DNA from: Pseudaminobacter sp047739745
GTDB taxonomy: Bacteria > Pseudomonadota > Alphaproteobacteria > Rhizobiales > Rhizobiaceae
Direction of reading: 5' to 3'
Length of the DNA: 64,000 bases
NCBI RefSeq assembly: GCF_047739745.1
Contig: NZ_JBLLVA010000010.1
Coordinates: 100,370-164,369, forward strand
Shown: positions 9,049 to 18,046 of the stretch, one piece after another
Numbering within the stretch: the stretch's first letter is position 1
Layout of the letters: each line of letters starts with the position of its first letter
Notes under the pieces: generated by a model
Databases searched by the model: none
The model's input: only the letters and a program-made list of their open reading frames with translations
What the model was told of the DNA's origin: nothing
Program-made: the position numbers and the translations under genes

Positions 9049-9429
9049 TCAGCCCTTCACGCTCAGCATCATCATGCGGTGGAACGCCTTGACGATTGCC
9101 GTATTGAGCTCGAAGGAGCGGCGCACGTCGCCGGCCTTCATCAGTTCGTTCTCCAGAACGACGGTGTTTTCCGAAGGCAGCACCGAATTGCCGCCGTCTT
9201 CATTGCGGACCTGGAAGGCGGCTTCCGTGACGCCGGCGGCGAAATGGCCCTCGCGCGTGGCGGCGAGCGCAACGCGGCGCTGGTCCAGCACCTTTTCGAA
9301 CGGCTCGATCTCGGCCGTGCCGTAGCCCGGCGTGTTGACATTGGCGATGTTGCCGGCAATCGCCGACTGGCGCACGGCAAGCCATTGCGACTGGCGGGAT
9401 GCGAGATGGAACAGGTTGACGGGCTGCAT
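9049..9429 (-). CDS. flgB: Proximal rod protein FlgB
   Basis: FlgB is the most membrane-proximal rod subunit after FliE. The 126-residue product has SRQSQWLAVRQSAIAGNIANVNTPGYG at the N-terminus and ends ELNTAIVKAFHRMMMLSVKG. It lies 84 bp after the fliI-linked unknown gene, the widest spacing inside this part of the block, so an internal promoter here is possible. Confidence 0.96.
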   Translation of the reverse strand: MQPVNLFHLASRQSQWLAVRQSAIAGNIANVNTPGYGTAEIEPFEKVLDQRRVALAATREGHFAAGVTEAAFQVRNEDGGNSVLPSENTVVLENELMKAGDVRRSFELNTAIVKAFHRMMMLSVKG

Positions 9430-9513
9430 AGAAATCTCCGGGCAGATTTCGCAACTGTAGGCAGCCAGTCTTGCGCGGGCCTTGCGCCGAAGTCAGTCTC
9501 GGGGCCGAGGGAG

Positions 9514-10149
9514 CTACTGCGTTATTTCAAGGATCCGGTCGGCGGTGGTGACCAGCACCCATTTCTCGCCACGCTTTTCGATGCGCGCGACACGGCTGGC
9601 GTCAGGCAGGGTAGAGCCGCGCTGCACCACCCAGAGCCCCGAATCATCGGCGATCATGGCGCGTCCATTGGCGACGTGGACGAGGCGGAATTCTACCTCC
9701 GCGGCCGGGAAAGGCTGCTCGGTAGGTATGACCGGGCGGACGCGATTTCTGGGCGGCAGCGCGCCGGTGGCGAAAGGATCGAGCTGTTCAAGCGCGAGCG
9801 CGCCGTCGCGCTCTTCATCGGGTTGGCCGTCTGGGAAGCCGGTGACCAGCGGGCCGGAACGGCCGGCCTGGCTTTTGCCGCCGCTGAACTGCAGGGCACG
9901 AACGCCGAATTTTTCCTGGTGGAGAAAAATGTACCAGGGAAACAGCGCACAGACGAGGCCGAGCGCAATGCCGAGGCCGGCGACAATCAGGTCGCTGCGC
10001 CGGTCGCGGATGCGCAATGCCTGGTCGGAGGCGAGCGCCTGCGCCTGCTGCGGGAACAGGTGCGAGAGCAGCCGGTCCTCGGGGTCCTGGCTCGCCTGCC
10101 GCCGCTTGAACACGGCGCGGCGCATGCGCTCAAGTCGGCTGGGCTGCAT
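9514..10149 (-). CDS. Single-pass membrane protein of unknown function in the flagellar operon
   Basis: About 211 residues, with a basic cytoplasmic N-terminus (MQPSRLERMRRAVFKRRQ), one membrane helix at about 53-72 (LIVAGLGIALGLVCALFPWYIF), a Pro/Gly-rich periplasmic linker and a compact C-terminal domain ending ARIEKRGEKWVLVTTADRILEITQ. The start at 10149 has AAGGA about 9 nt upstream and overlaps fliI by 20 bp, so it is probably coupled to fliI. The same position between fliI and flgB holds an uncharacterised gene in Sinorhizobium. I do not recognise a domain; a role in flagellar assembly is inferred from position only. Confidence 0.8.
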   Translation of the reverse strand: MQPSRLERMRRAVFKRRQASQDPEDRLLSHLFPQQAQALASDQALRIRDRRSDLIVAGLGIALGLVCALFPWYIFLHQEKFGVRALQFSGGKSQAGRSGPLVTGFPDGQPDEERDGALALEQLDPFATGALPPRNRVRPVIPTEQPFPAAEVEFRLVHVANGRAMIADDSGLWVVQRGSTLPDASRVARIEKRGEKWVLVTTADRILEITQ

Positions 10150-11542
10150 TCGGGCTTTCCTTGGCTCTGAGGTGACGGGCGAGATCGGCAAGCGGATCGG
10201 GCGAGGGCGGGTCCGAAGGGGCTTGCGTCAGCACCTCATAGACCACCGGAACCTGCCGGACGGCGGTGTCGAGCTCGGCGTCGGCGCCAGGCTGGTAGGC
10301 GCCGAGGAGGCGGATGTCGCGCGTGTCCTCGAAGCGCGAGATCATCGACTTCAGCCGCGTCACCAGCGCGCGCTCGTCATTGCTCCAGGCCTTGGCCGCA
10401 AGCCGCGAAATCGAGGCAAGCGGGTTGACCGGCGGATAGCGGCCCTGTTCGGCGATGGCGCGGTCGAGCACGATATGGCCGTCGAGGATGCCGCGCACCG
10501 AATCGGCCACCGGGTCGTTGTGGTCGTCGCCATCGACCAGCACCGAAATGATCGCGGTGATCGAGCCCGAACCTTCCTTGCCGGGGCCGGCGCGCTCGAG
10601 CAGTTTCGGCAGGTCGGTGAAGACCGATGCCGGATAGCCGCGCGCGATCGGCGGCTCGCCGGCGCCGATGGCGACCTCGCGCAGTGCATGGGCAAAGCGG
10701 GTGATCGAATCGAGTACCAGAAGCACTCGGTCGCCGCGCTCGCGGAAATGCTCGGCAACGCGCATCGCCGTGTCGGGCGCGCGCTTGCGCATCATGGCGC
10801 TTTCGTCGCTGGTCGCCACCACGGCGATGGTCTTGGCCATGCCGGCCTCGCCTATGGTGTCTTCCAGGAATTCGCGCACCTCGCGGCCGCGCTCGCCGAC
10901 CAGCGCTACCACGACGGTGTCGAAGGCGGCCGCTCCCGCAAGCATCGCAAGCAGGGTCGACTTGCCGACGCCGGAACCCGCGAAGATGCCGAGCCGCTGG
11001 CCGAAGCAGATCGGCGTGAAGATATCGATGACGCGCACCCCGGTGCGGAACGGGGTGCCGACGCGTTGCCGGGCAAGTGCCGGTGGCGGCGTCGCGCCGG
11101 CATTGTCGCGTGGGTCGCCGTCGATGAGCACCGCACCACCATCAATGGCCCGGGCCAGAGAATCTATGGCGCGGCCGCGCCACGAGACGTGCGGGGCGAC
11201 AACGAACGGGCCGCAGTTGAACACGGCGTCGCCAACACCGGCATCGGCGGTCTGCTCGAAGGGCGCGATCATGACGTCATCAGGCCCGATGCGCACGATC
11301 TCGCCGCGGCGGGTGCCGTTCTGGCTGCGATGTTCGACAATGTCGCCCAGCCTTGCCGTGCCGGACAGGCCGCGCACATTGTAATGGCTCGGCGAAACCT
11401 CGGTTATGTGGCCGCCCCGCCTGAGAATGGCGCGTTCCTCGGCAAAGCGCCGGTAGGTCCGCTCCAGCACCGCCAGCCGGTTTTCACGCGGCAGGCCAGG
11501 CGGTTCATGCGGATTGGCCGCTTCGGGTGCGGGCGAAGTCAT
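10130..11542 (-). CDS. fliI: Flagellum-specific ATPase FliI
   Basis: FliI is the cytoplasmic ATPase of the flagellar type III export apparatus and is related to F1-ATPase beta. The 470-residue product has a Walker A motif GSGVGKS at 189-195, a Walker B region (RVLLVLDSITRFAHALREV) and the conserved SVFTDLPKLLERAG. The signature SITAIISVLVDGDDHNDPVADSVRGILDGHIVLDR is typical of FliI. The gene is preceded by flgF at 13-bp spacing and followed by an overlapping membrane-protein gene. Confidence 0.98.
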   Translation of the reverse strand: MTSPAPEAANPHEPPGLPRENRLAVLERTYRRFAEERAILRRGGHITEVSPSHYNVRGLSGTARLGDIVEHRSQNGTRRGEIVRIGPDDVMIAPFEQTADAGVGDAVFNCGPFVVAPHVSWRGRAIDSLARAIDGGAVLIDGDPRDNAGATPPPALARQRVGTPFRTGVRVIDIFTPICFGQRLGIFAGSGVGKSTLLAMLAGAAAFDTVVVALVGERGREVREFLEDTIGEAGMAKTIAVVATSDESAMMRKRAPDTAMRVAEHFRERGDRVLLVLDSITRFAHALREVAIGAGEPPIARGYPASVFTDLPKLLERAGPGKEGSGSITAIISVLVDGDDHNDPVADSVRGILDGHIVLDRAIAEQGRYPPVNPLASISRLAAKAWSNDERALVTRLKSMISRFEDTRDIRLLGAYQPGADAELDTAVRQVPVVYEVLTQAPSDPPSPDPLADLARHLRAKESPNAAQPT

Positions 11543-11555
11543 CGAGGATCAGGCC

Positions 11556-12278
11556 CTATTTCGAGCCAAGCGTGCGGACGGCCTGGCTGAAGGTCTCGTC
11601 GGATTTGCGGACCAGGGCGGAGGTGTTCTCGAACGCCCGCTGCACGGCGATCAGCCGGGTCATTTCCAGCATCGGGTTGACGTTGGATTCCTCGACGAAA
11701 CCTTGCGCGACACCGGCGTCGATGCGGTCGACAATCGGTTGCGGCTGGCCCGAGGGAACGACACCGGAATTTCCATAGCGGACGAAGTTCGGGCCGGGAT
11801 TGAACTCATAAAGACCGATGGCGCCGATCAGTTGGCCGTCCTGGCGGATGACGCCATCCGCACCGACCTCCGGAGCGCCACCTCGCGGATCGAGTTGCAG
11901 CGGCGCGCCGCCGGCGTCGAGAACCGCATGGCCCTCGATGCTGACGAGCTGTCCGGTTTCAAGCATGGTGAAGCGGCCGTCGCGGGTCATGACGGTGCCG
12001 GCTGGCGTTTCGATGCCGAACCAGGCATCGCCTTTGATGGCGAAGTCGAACGGGTTGCCGGTTTCGCGCAGCGAACCGGACGCCGCGGAAAGATAGGTAT
12101 CGCCGGTGGATGCGAAGGACACCGCCTTTTCGCCAAGGCCGGAAACGACATCCTCGAATCTGACCCCGGTCGCGCGGAAGCCGACAGTCGAGGCATTGGC
12201 GACGTTGTCCGCAATCGTGTTCAGACGCTTTTCGAGCGCGATCTGCGACGACAGGGCGACATAGAGACCATCCTGCAC
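11556..12278 (-). CDS. flgF: Proximal rod protein FlgF
   Basis: FlgF is a proximal rod component related to FlgG. The 240-residue product has LSSQIALEKRLNTIADNVANASTVGFRATGVRF at the N-terminus, FAIKGDAWFGIETPAG in the middle and SNVNPMLEMTRLIAVQRAFENTSALVRKSDETFSQAVRTLG at the C-terminus. The 10-bp gap to the DUF1217 gene upstream and 13-bp gap to fliI support one operon. Confidence 0.96.
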   Translation of the reverse strand: MQDGLYVALSSQIALEKRLNTIADNVANASTVGFRATGVRFEDVVSGLGEKAVSFASTGDTYLSAASGSLRETGNPFDFAIKGDAWFGIETPAGTVMTRDGRFTMLETGQLVSIEGHAVLDAGGAPLQLDPRGGAPEVGADGVIRQDGQLIGAIGLYEFNPGPNFVRYGNSGVVPSGQPQPIVDRIDAGVAQGFVEESNVNPMLEMTRLIAVQRAFENTSALVRKSDETFSQAVRTLGSK

Positions 12279-12288
12279 GGCCTGCTCC

Positions 12289-13410
12289 TCAGCTTCTCAT
12301 TTTCTGGATGGCGAGCATCAGATTGGTCGAAACGCCATATTCGACAGGCTGGGCGAAAAGTACGCTCAGCGAGGATTGCGCCGTCGATGTCGGGTTTTCG
12401 ATTTCCCACAGGCTGGTGAAGCGTGTCAGGAACTTGCCGAGGGCTTCCGGATCGGAGAAATCCTTGACGTCGAGCCTGGCTTCGAAAAGCTGCACCTGCT
12501 TGTCGATATTGGCGGAGGCAAAGGAGTCGGGCAGGCCAAGGGCGGTGCGAACCACCTTGGCAAGTGCGGGATCGCCGAGCACCTGATAGAAGGACGAGAT
12601 GGTCGGCGCCTTGCGCTGGAAATAGAGCGCGAGCCGTACACCTTCGTTCTGAGCGCCCTCATCCTGCTCCAGCGTCTGGCGCATATATTTGTCGACCACC
12701 GGGCGCTGCGCCGGATTGTAGGTGGTCGTGGCCTCTCCAAGCGCCTCGAAATCGAACATGGTGGCAAAGCCCAGGAAGCGCAGATCGCCCATCTTGTTGG
12801 CGGCGCTTTCGGGATCGCGCACGCCGCCTTCCAGAACCTCTCGCGCAAGCTGCCTGTTGTCGGCGGTGTCGTTGAGACCGAAGGCGGCAAGCGCGTAGCG
12901 CAGCACCCTGTCGTTCGCCATGAATGCGTCGATCGACTTTATCTTGCCGATGTTGGCGAGGTAGTAGTTCGTTTCCGTTCGCACGGCTTCCGAACGGGGA
13001 TCGACGCCGGCGATCTGCGCCTGCTTGAAATAGTTGGTGACGGCACCCTGCTGTGCCTTCACGAAGACGGTGGCATCGGGGCCGCTGGCGACGAAATTGA
13101 AGCTCTTGACGAAATCGGCGTAGCGCTTGTCGGTCAGCTTGTTGGCGAAACTGTTCGGGTCGGTGATGCCTTCCTTCAGCGCCTTGACCATGAAGGCCTT
13201 GGCGTAGACCATGTCCTCCAGGCCGTGCGCCTTCATGGCGTATTTGAATAGCCGGTCATTGTCGACGAGTTCTTCGATCGACGTCACCTTGATGATGTTT
13301 TCGAGGTAATATTTGGTTTCGCGGTCGACCAGCGGCTGCTTTTCCACCCGTTCGAGCGAAGTCTGCAGGTTCCTGGCGATGGACTGGTAGCTGGTATAGG
13401 TGTTGAGCAT
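12289..13410 (-). CDS. DUF1217 flagellar-cluster protein
   Basis: 373 residues composed of repeated DUF1217-type units, visible as recurring patterns such as YYLENIIKVTSIEELVDNDRLFKYAMKAHGLEDM (about 38-71) and YYLANIGKIKSIDAFMANDRVLRYALAAFGLND. Rhizobia carry such a gene between motA and flgF, the same place as here. It has no signal peptide or membrane segment. The repeats end in alpha-helical stretches reminiscent of axial proteins, but the molecular role is not established. It is the first gene of the leftward flagellar block and diverges from motA. Confidence 0.85.
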   Translation of the reverse strand: MLNTYTSYQSIARNLQTSLERVEKQPLVDRETKYYLENIIKVTSIEELVDNDRLFKYAMKAHGLEDMVYAKAFMVKALKEGITDPNSFANKLTDKRYADFVKSFNFVASGPDATVFVKAQQGAVTNYFKQAQIAGVDPRSEAVRTETNYYLANIGKIKSIDAFMANDRVLRYALAAFGLNDTADNRQLAREVLEGGVRDPESAANKMGDLRFLGFATMFDFEALGEATTTYNPAQRPVVDKYMRQTLEQDEGAQNEGVRLALYFQRKAPTISSFYQVLGDPALAKVVRTALGLPDSFASANIDKQVQLFEARLDVKDFSDPEALGKFLTRFTSLWEIENPTSTAQSSLSVLFAQPVEYGVSTNLMLAIQKMRS

Positions 13411-13566
13411 TCAAGGTGCCTCCGGCCGAAGCTGCCCGACAACTTAGTCCGGGCTTCCTTGCGCGAGGCTGAATCGGAATTTTCGGCTGCAGCGGACTGA
13501 TTCAAGCCTCACACAAGGCACGGCGTTTATTTGCGTTGCTCGCAAAGACGTGCGGAAGGACTATCG
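13411..13566. promoter_or_regulatory. Divergent intergenic region between the two flagellar blocks
   Basis: These 156 bp separate the leftward DUF1217-flgF block from rightward motA and must hold both promoters. Two GANTC methylation sites are visible (GAATC and GATTC near 13470 and 13500). I cannot assign a clear -10 or -35 box. In Sinorhizobium such class II flagellar promoters are activated through VisNR and Rem; that pathway is inferred here. Confidence 0.5.
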
Positions 13567-14451
13567 GTGGGCATACTGATCGGATTTGTCGTGACCCTGG
13601 GTTGCGTGCTCGGCGGGTTCATGGCCATGGGCGGCCATGTGAGCGTGCTCCTCCAACCCTGGGAATTCGTCATCATCGGCGGCGCGGCGCTGGGCTGCTT
13701 TCTGGTCGCCAACCCGATGAAAACCGTGAAGGATACCGGCAAGGCCTGCATCGAAGCCTTCAAGCAGTCGGTTCCCAAGGAGCGCGACTATCTCGAAACG
13801 CTGGGCGTGCTGCATAGCCTGATGCGTGAACTGCGCGCCAAGTCGCGCAGCGAAGTCGAAGCCCATATCGACAATCCGGAGGAATCGGCCATTTTCCAGG
13901 CGTTTCCGATGGTGCTGAAGAACTCCGACCTGACCAATTTCATCTGCGACTATTGCCGCCTCATCATCATCGGCAATGCCCGCCCGCATGAGATCGAAGC
14001 GCTGATGGACGAGGAGATCCAGACGATCCGCGCCGACAAGATGAAGCCCTATCATTCGCTGACGGCAATGGCCGACGGTCTGCCGGCACTCGGCATCGTG
14101 GCCGCGGTGCTTGGCGTGGTGAAGGCGATGGGCGCGCTCGACCAGTCGCCGGAAATTCTTGGCGCGCTGATCGGCGCGGCACTGGTCGGCACCTTTCTCG
14201 GCATCTTTCTCTCCTATGCGGTGGTCGGGCCGGTGGCGACGAAGATCAAGATCGTGCGTGAGAAGAACAATCGAGTCTATGTCATCGTCAAGCAGACGCT
14301 GCTTGCCTACATGAACGGCTCGCTGCCGCAGGTGGCGATCGAGTTCGGCCGCAAGACTATTTCAGCCTATGACCGGCCCTCCATCGATGCGGTCGAGCAA
14401 AGCACGATGAGCAACGGCGTCGTCGCAGACGCCACCAAGAAGGCGGCCTGA
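13567..14451 (+). CDS. motA: Flagellar motor stator protein MotA
   Basis: MotA is the four-helix inner-membrane stator subunit that, with MotB, couples proton flow to rotation. The start is taken as GTG at 13567, preceded by GGAAGGA at about 6 nt and giving VGILIGFVVTLGCVLGGFMAMGGH, which matches rhizobial MotA N-termini. The product has 294 residues and a conserved cytoplasmic loop (RADKMKPYHSLTAMADGLPALGIVAAVLGVVKAM). No motB follows, so its partner is encoded elsewhere, probably outside the window. Confidence 0.97.
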   Translation: MGILIGFVVTLGCVLGGFMAMGGHVSVLLQPWEFVIIGGAALGCFLVANPMKTVKDTGKACIEAFKQSVPKERDYLETLGVLHSLMRELRAKSRSEVEAHIDNPEESAIFQAFPMVLKNSDLTNFICDYCRLIIIGNARPHEIEALMDEEIQTIRADKMKPYHSLTAMADGLPALGIVAAVLGVVKAMGALDQSPEILGALIGAALVGTFLGIFLSYAVVGPVATKIKIVREKNNRVYVIVKQTLLAYMNGSLPQVAIEFGRKTISAYDRPSIDAVEQSTMSNGVVADATKKAA

Positions 14452-14486
14452 GCGATGCGCGTGCGCAAACGAGACGATCGCTGACC

Positions 14487-15407
14487 ATGGCAAACCCGTC
14501 CAATCCCGCGCAAGCGCGCGCGCTGATCCTCGAGCGCCTGCTCGGCGATACCGGCGAGCCGGATCATGTCATAGGCGCGGCCCGCAAGCTGGCGGAACGG
14601 GCGCTTCCAGCCATCGTGCAGGCGTTCAGCGAAAAGCTGTCGGCGCCGCTCGGGCTGGACATCGAGGCGGTCACGCTGGCGCGGCTGGCCGAGGCGCGGC
14701 CGACCGCCGGGCGTCACGCGGCCACCATCACCTCCTCCACCTCGTCTCCCGACGCGCTGATCCTTTCGATGGATGCGGCGGCGGTCACGCTCATCGTCAA
14801 CGCGCTGTTCGGTGGCGATCCCGAACTGCCGATCTCGCCGATCGAGCGCGATCTGTCGCCCACCGAACTGGATGTGGCGGCGATGGTATTCGAGGATATC
14901 GCGCTGGCGGTGAACGGTTCGGGCGCGCGGGCCTTCGATTTCAAGCTTCCGTTGCCGACAGTGATCACCGGCGCGGAACTGCGAAAGCACGTCATCCGCG
15001 ACGGGCCGGGGGTGCGCGTGGTCCTGCTGGTGTCGACGCCGGCAGGTGTCGGCCGCATCAGCCTGATGATGCCGCAGCGCGTGCTGCTGAAGCATCGCGG
15101 CGAGACGGCGGGCGGCGAGGCCGACACCAACTGGAGCGCGCGCTTCGGCGAGGAGATCATGCGCTCGGCCGTCAATCTCGAGGCGACGATGCCGCTGGCG
15201 CGCATGACGCTTAGCGACATCGCGATGCTGCGCGAGGGCCAGATCGTCGATCTCGACGAGAATGCGCGTTCGGATGCCCGGCTTTCGTCGCGCGGCAAGA
15301 CTTTGTTTATGTGCGAATTCGGCAAGCTCGGGCAGAATTACACCGTGCGAATCAGGCATCCGTTCGATGCCGGTCAGGACCTGATGGACACGCTGCTGCC
15401 GGGCTAG
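14487..15407 (+). CDS. fliM: Flagellar motor switch protein FliM
   Basis: FliM is the C-ring protein that binds CheY-P and reverses or slows rotation. The 306-residue product has a FliM middle domain (EARPTAGRHAATITSSTS...MDAAAVTLIVNALFGGDPELP) and a C-terminal SpoA-like domain (VNLEATMPLARMTLSDIAMLREGQIVDLDEN). The N-terminal CheY-binding LSQxEIDALL motif is not obvious, as in other rhizobial FliM proteins. Its TAG stop is the first part of a long inverted repeat. Confidence 0.95.
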   Translation: MANPSNPAQARALILERLLGDTGEPDHVIGAARKLAERALPAIVQAFSEKLSAPLGLDIEAVTLARLAEARPTAGRHAATITSSTSSPDALILSMDAAAVTLIVNALFGGDPELPISPIERDLSPTELDVAAMVFEDIALAVNGSGARAFDFKLPLPTVITGAELRKHVIRDGPGVRVVLLVSTPAGVGRISLMMPQRVLLKHRGETAGGEADTNWSARFGEEIMRSAVNLEATMPLARMTLSDIAMLREGQIVDLDENARSDARLSSRGKTLFMCEFGKLGQNYTVRIRHPFDAGQDLMDTLLPG

Positions 15408-15466
15408 GGTCAGGACCTATTAATCTGGTCTCACACCATTTCGACCAGATTAATAGGTCCTGACCC
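15407..15466. repeat. Perfect 23-bp inverted repeat between fliM and fliN
   Basis: Arms 15407-15429 and 15444-15466 are perfect reverse complements around a 14-nt loop. The outer part of each arm reads GGGTCAGGACCTATTAAT. It starts on the last base of the fliM stop codon. No U-tract follows, so it is not a simple terminator. Palindromes of similar sequence occur as dispersed elements near REP-associated tyrosine transposases in proteobacteria, so a mobile REP-like element is plausible. No transposase gene is in the window. Confidence 0.85.
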
Positions 15467-15510
15467 CAGGCACCGCACCGTTCCGAGAATGCCCGAAGTG
15501 GAGAAGGCTG

Positions 15511-15900
15511 ATGACCCAGACCAATGCGCAACCCGACCTGGACCTGCCCGAAGAGCAGCTCAATCAGGCGATCGAGGAACTGCGCGGGGCCCTTCACGAA
15601 CAGGAGAAGAGAACGTCCGCCGATACCGCCCAGGAGGCGCAGGCGCCGAACATGGGCGTGATCATGAATATTCCGGTCGACGTGCAGATATTGCTCGGCA
15701 GCACGGAAATGCCGGTATCGGACCTGATGGCGTTGCAGAAGGGCTCGACGGTGGCGCTCAACCGGCGCGTCGGCGAGCCGGTCGACGTGGTCGTCAACGG
15801 TCGCAAGATCGCGCGCGGCGAAATCACCGTGCTGGAGAGCGACCCTTCGCGCTTCGGCATCAGGCTGACCGAGATCATCACAACGGCGAAGCTCGACTGA
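15511..15900 (+). CDS. fliN: Flagellar motor switch protein FliN
   Basis: FliN forms the lower C ring with FliM. The 129-residue product has an acidic N-terminal extension and a SpoA domain (IPVDVQILLGSTEMPVSDLMALQKGSTVALNRRVGEPVDVVVNGRKIARGEITVLE). AGAAGG lies 6 nt before the ATG. It lies between fliM and fliG, as in Sinorhizobium. Confidence 0.97.
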   Translation: MTQTNAQPDLDLPEEQLNQAIEELRGALHEQEKRTSADTAQEAQAPNMGVIMNIPVDVQILLGSTEMPVSDLMALQKGSTVALNRRVGEPVDVVVNGRKIARGEITVLESDPSRFGIRLTEIITTAKLD

Positions 15901-15925
15901 TGGTCGGGTGCGGGGAGGGGGCGGC

Positions 15926-16936
15926 ATGACCCTGCCGACGACGCTGACGCGGGCGCAGAAGGCGGCCGCCATACTGGTTGCCATGGGCAAACCGGCGGCG
16001 AGCCGGCTCTTGAAATTCTTCAAGCAGGAAGAGCTGAAGGCGCTGATCGAGGGCGCGCGGCTTCTGAAGACCATCCCGCAAAGCGAGCTTGAAAGGATTG
16101 TCGCCGAGTTCGAGGCCGAGTTCACCGAGGGCGCCGGCCTGCTCGATTCGGCCGACAAGATGGACAAGATCATGAATGAGTCGCTCTCTCCGGAGGAGAT
16201 GAGCGCAATCATGGGCGAGAGCAAGCCGGTCGTCGTGGCCGAGGGGCCGTCGCCGGTCTGGAGCGAGCTGGAGAAAGTCGAGCCGGCGCGCCTGGGCGCT
16301 TTCCTCGCTGCTGAGCACCCGCAAATGGCGGCGCTGATCCTGTCGAAGCTGGCGCCGGCGGCCGCCGCGGCCGTGCTTCTGGTGCTCGAAAAGCCGCTGC
16401 GCGTCGATATCGTGCGGCGCATGATGTCGATGACGGCGATACCCGACACCGCCACGCGGATCGTCGAGAAACAGCTGCGCGACCGGGTGCTGTCGGATCG
16501 CTCCGCCAAGGACATGTCGGCCGGGCAAAGCCGCGTCGCCAGCCTGCTCAACGAAATGGACAAGTCGCAGCTCGAAGAGGTGATGCAGGATCTGGAGGCC
16601 ACCGGCACGCCGGCCCTCGATGGCATCCGCGCCAGGCTGTTCGCATTCGAGGATGTCGTGCATCTGACGCAGAAGGCGCGCGTCTTGCTATTCGACGGAT
16701 TGTCGACGGAAATAGTGACACTGTGCCTGCGCGGTGCCGCACCGGAGCTGACGGAGGCGGTGCTGTCGTCGATCGGCGCACGCTCGCGCCGCATGATCGA
16801 ATCCGAGTTGGCCCAGGGCGGTGAGGACATCGCCGCGGCCGACATCGCCGGCGCCCGGCGCACCGTCGCCTCCACGGCCATCCGCATGTCGCTCGAAGGA
16901 GCGCTCGAGTTGCCTGCCGTCCGCGACGCAGCCTGA
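15926..16936 (+). CDS. fliG: Flagellar motor switch protein FliG
   Basis: FliG is the rotor protein that links the MS ring to the C ring and contacts the stator. From the ATG at 15926, which follows a GGGAGGGGG ribosome-binding site, the product has 336 residues. It shows the EHPQ motif (FLAAEHPQMAALILSKL) in the middle domain. The C-terminal domain carries the charged torque helix region (RARLFAFEDVVHLTQKARVLLFDGLSTEIVTLCLRGA). Confidence 0.96.
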   Translation: MTLPTTLTRAQKAAAILVAMGKPAASRLLKFFKQEELKALIEGARLLKTIPQSELERIVAEFEAEFTEGAGLLDSADKMDKIMNESLSPEEMSAIMGESKPVVVAEGPSPVWSELEKVEPARLGAFLAAEHPQMAALILSKLAPAAAAAVLLVLEKPLRVDIVRRMMSMTAIPDTATRIVEKQLRDRVLSDRSAKDMSAGQSRVASLLNEMDKSQLEEVMQDLEATGTPALDGIRARLFAFEDVVHLTQKARVLLFDGLSTEIVTLCLRGAAPELTEAVLSSIGARSRRMIESELAQGGEDIAAADIAGARRTVASTAIRMSLEGALELPAVRDAA

Positions 16937-16963
16937 CACCGATCCTGAACGGTCGCTCGCGCC

Positions 16964-18046
16964 ATGTCCGACAACGCCGACAAGGAAAGCAAAACCGAGG
17001 AAGCGACCGAAAAGAAGGTCCGCGATACGATCGAGAAGGGCAAGCTGCCGGTCGCCAAGGAAGCGGCGATCCTCTCGTCCTTCGTCGCCATCCTCATCTT
17101 CGCGGTCTTCTTTGCACAGGACAGCATCGGCCAGGCCGGCATGTTCCTGTCGATCTTCCTGGAAAAGCCGGACGATTGGCCGCTCGCCACCGAGCGCGAC
17201 GTGATCACGCTCTATCAGGTCGTGTTCCTCGAGATCGCCAAGTTCCTGGCCGCCATGATGGTGCTTCTGGTCGTCGCCGGCATCGGTGCTTCCGTGCTGC
17301 AGAACATGCCGCAATTCATTGGCGAGCGCATTCGCCCGCAGGCGTCGCGGATATCGCTGACCAAGGGCTGGAACCGGCTGTTCGGCGCGCAAGGTTTGGC
17401 CGAGTTCCTGAAATCGCTCGGCAAGATCGGCTTCGCCACCGTCGTGCTAATCTTCACGCTGAGCGAGGCTCACAACCGGCTGCTGGCTGGCATGATCACG
17501 CAGCCGACCGCCTTTGCCCTGGTGATCCGCGACATCGCCATCGACATCCTTTTGTCGATCGTCTTTGTCATGGGACTGATTGCGGCGGTCGACCTTGTGT
17601 GGTCGCGCTTCCACTGGCGCCAGGAGCTCCGCATGACGCGGCAGGAGGTCAAGGACGAGCTGAAGCAGTCGGAAGGCGATCCGATCGTCAAGTCGCGCCT
17701 GCGTTCGCTTGGTCGTGACCGGGCGCGCCGGCGCATGATGACGGCGGTGCCGCGTGCGACGCTGGTCATTGCCAATCCGACGCATTTTTCGATCGCGCTC
17801 AAATATGTGCGCGACGAAGATTCAGCGCCGCTGGTGCTGGCCAAGGGGCAGGATCTGGTGGCGCTCAGGATCCGCGAGATCGCCGCTGAGCACAACATAC
17901 CGATCTTCGAGGACGTGGCGCTCGCCCGCTCCATGTACAAGCAAGTTTCAGTCGATAGCGTGATACCGGCTAAGTTTTATCAGGCCGTCGCGGAACTGGT
18001 CCGCATCGTCTACGCCGGCAAGGCACAACGCAAAGATGTTTCATGA
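16964..18046 (+). CDS. flhB: Flagellar export switch protein FlhB
   Basis: FlhB switches export specificity from hook to filament by autocleavage. The 360-residue product has the usual start (DKESKTEEATEKKVRDTIEKGKLPVAKE), four membrane helices within about 35-215, and the self-cleaving NPTH motif at residues 271-274. The gene ends with an ATGA overlap with the next gene. Confidence 0.97.
   Translation: MSDNADKESKTEEATEKKVRDTIEKGKLPVAKEAAILSSFVAILIFAVFFAQDSIGQAGMFLSIFLEKPDDWPLATERDVITLYQVVFLEIAKFLAAMMVLLVVAGIGASVLQNMPQFIGERIRPQASRISLTKGWNRLFGAQGLAEFLKSLGKIGFATVVLIFTLSEAHNRLLAGMITQPTAFALVIRDIAIDILLSIVFVMGLIAAVDLVWSRFHWRQELRMTRQEVKDELKQSEGDPIVKSRLRSLGRDRARRRMMTAVPRATLVIANPTHFSIALKYVRDEDSAPLVLAKGQDLVALRIREIAAEHNIPIFEDVALARSMYKQVSVDSVIPAKFYQAVAELVRIVYAGKAQRKDVS

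Noticed and set aside
9482..11590. 702-codon plus-strand frame opposite fliI and its neighbour
   Set aside because: Antisense to conserved flagellar genes and of Arg/Ala-rich low-complexity composition.
15352..17208. 618-codon minus-strand frame opposite fliN, fliG and flhB
   Set aside because: Antisense to three known flagellar genes, with Ser/Arg-rich composition.
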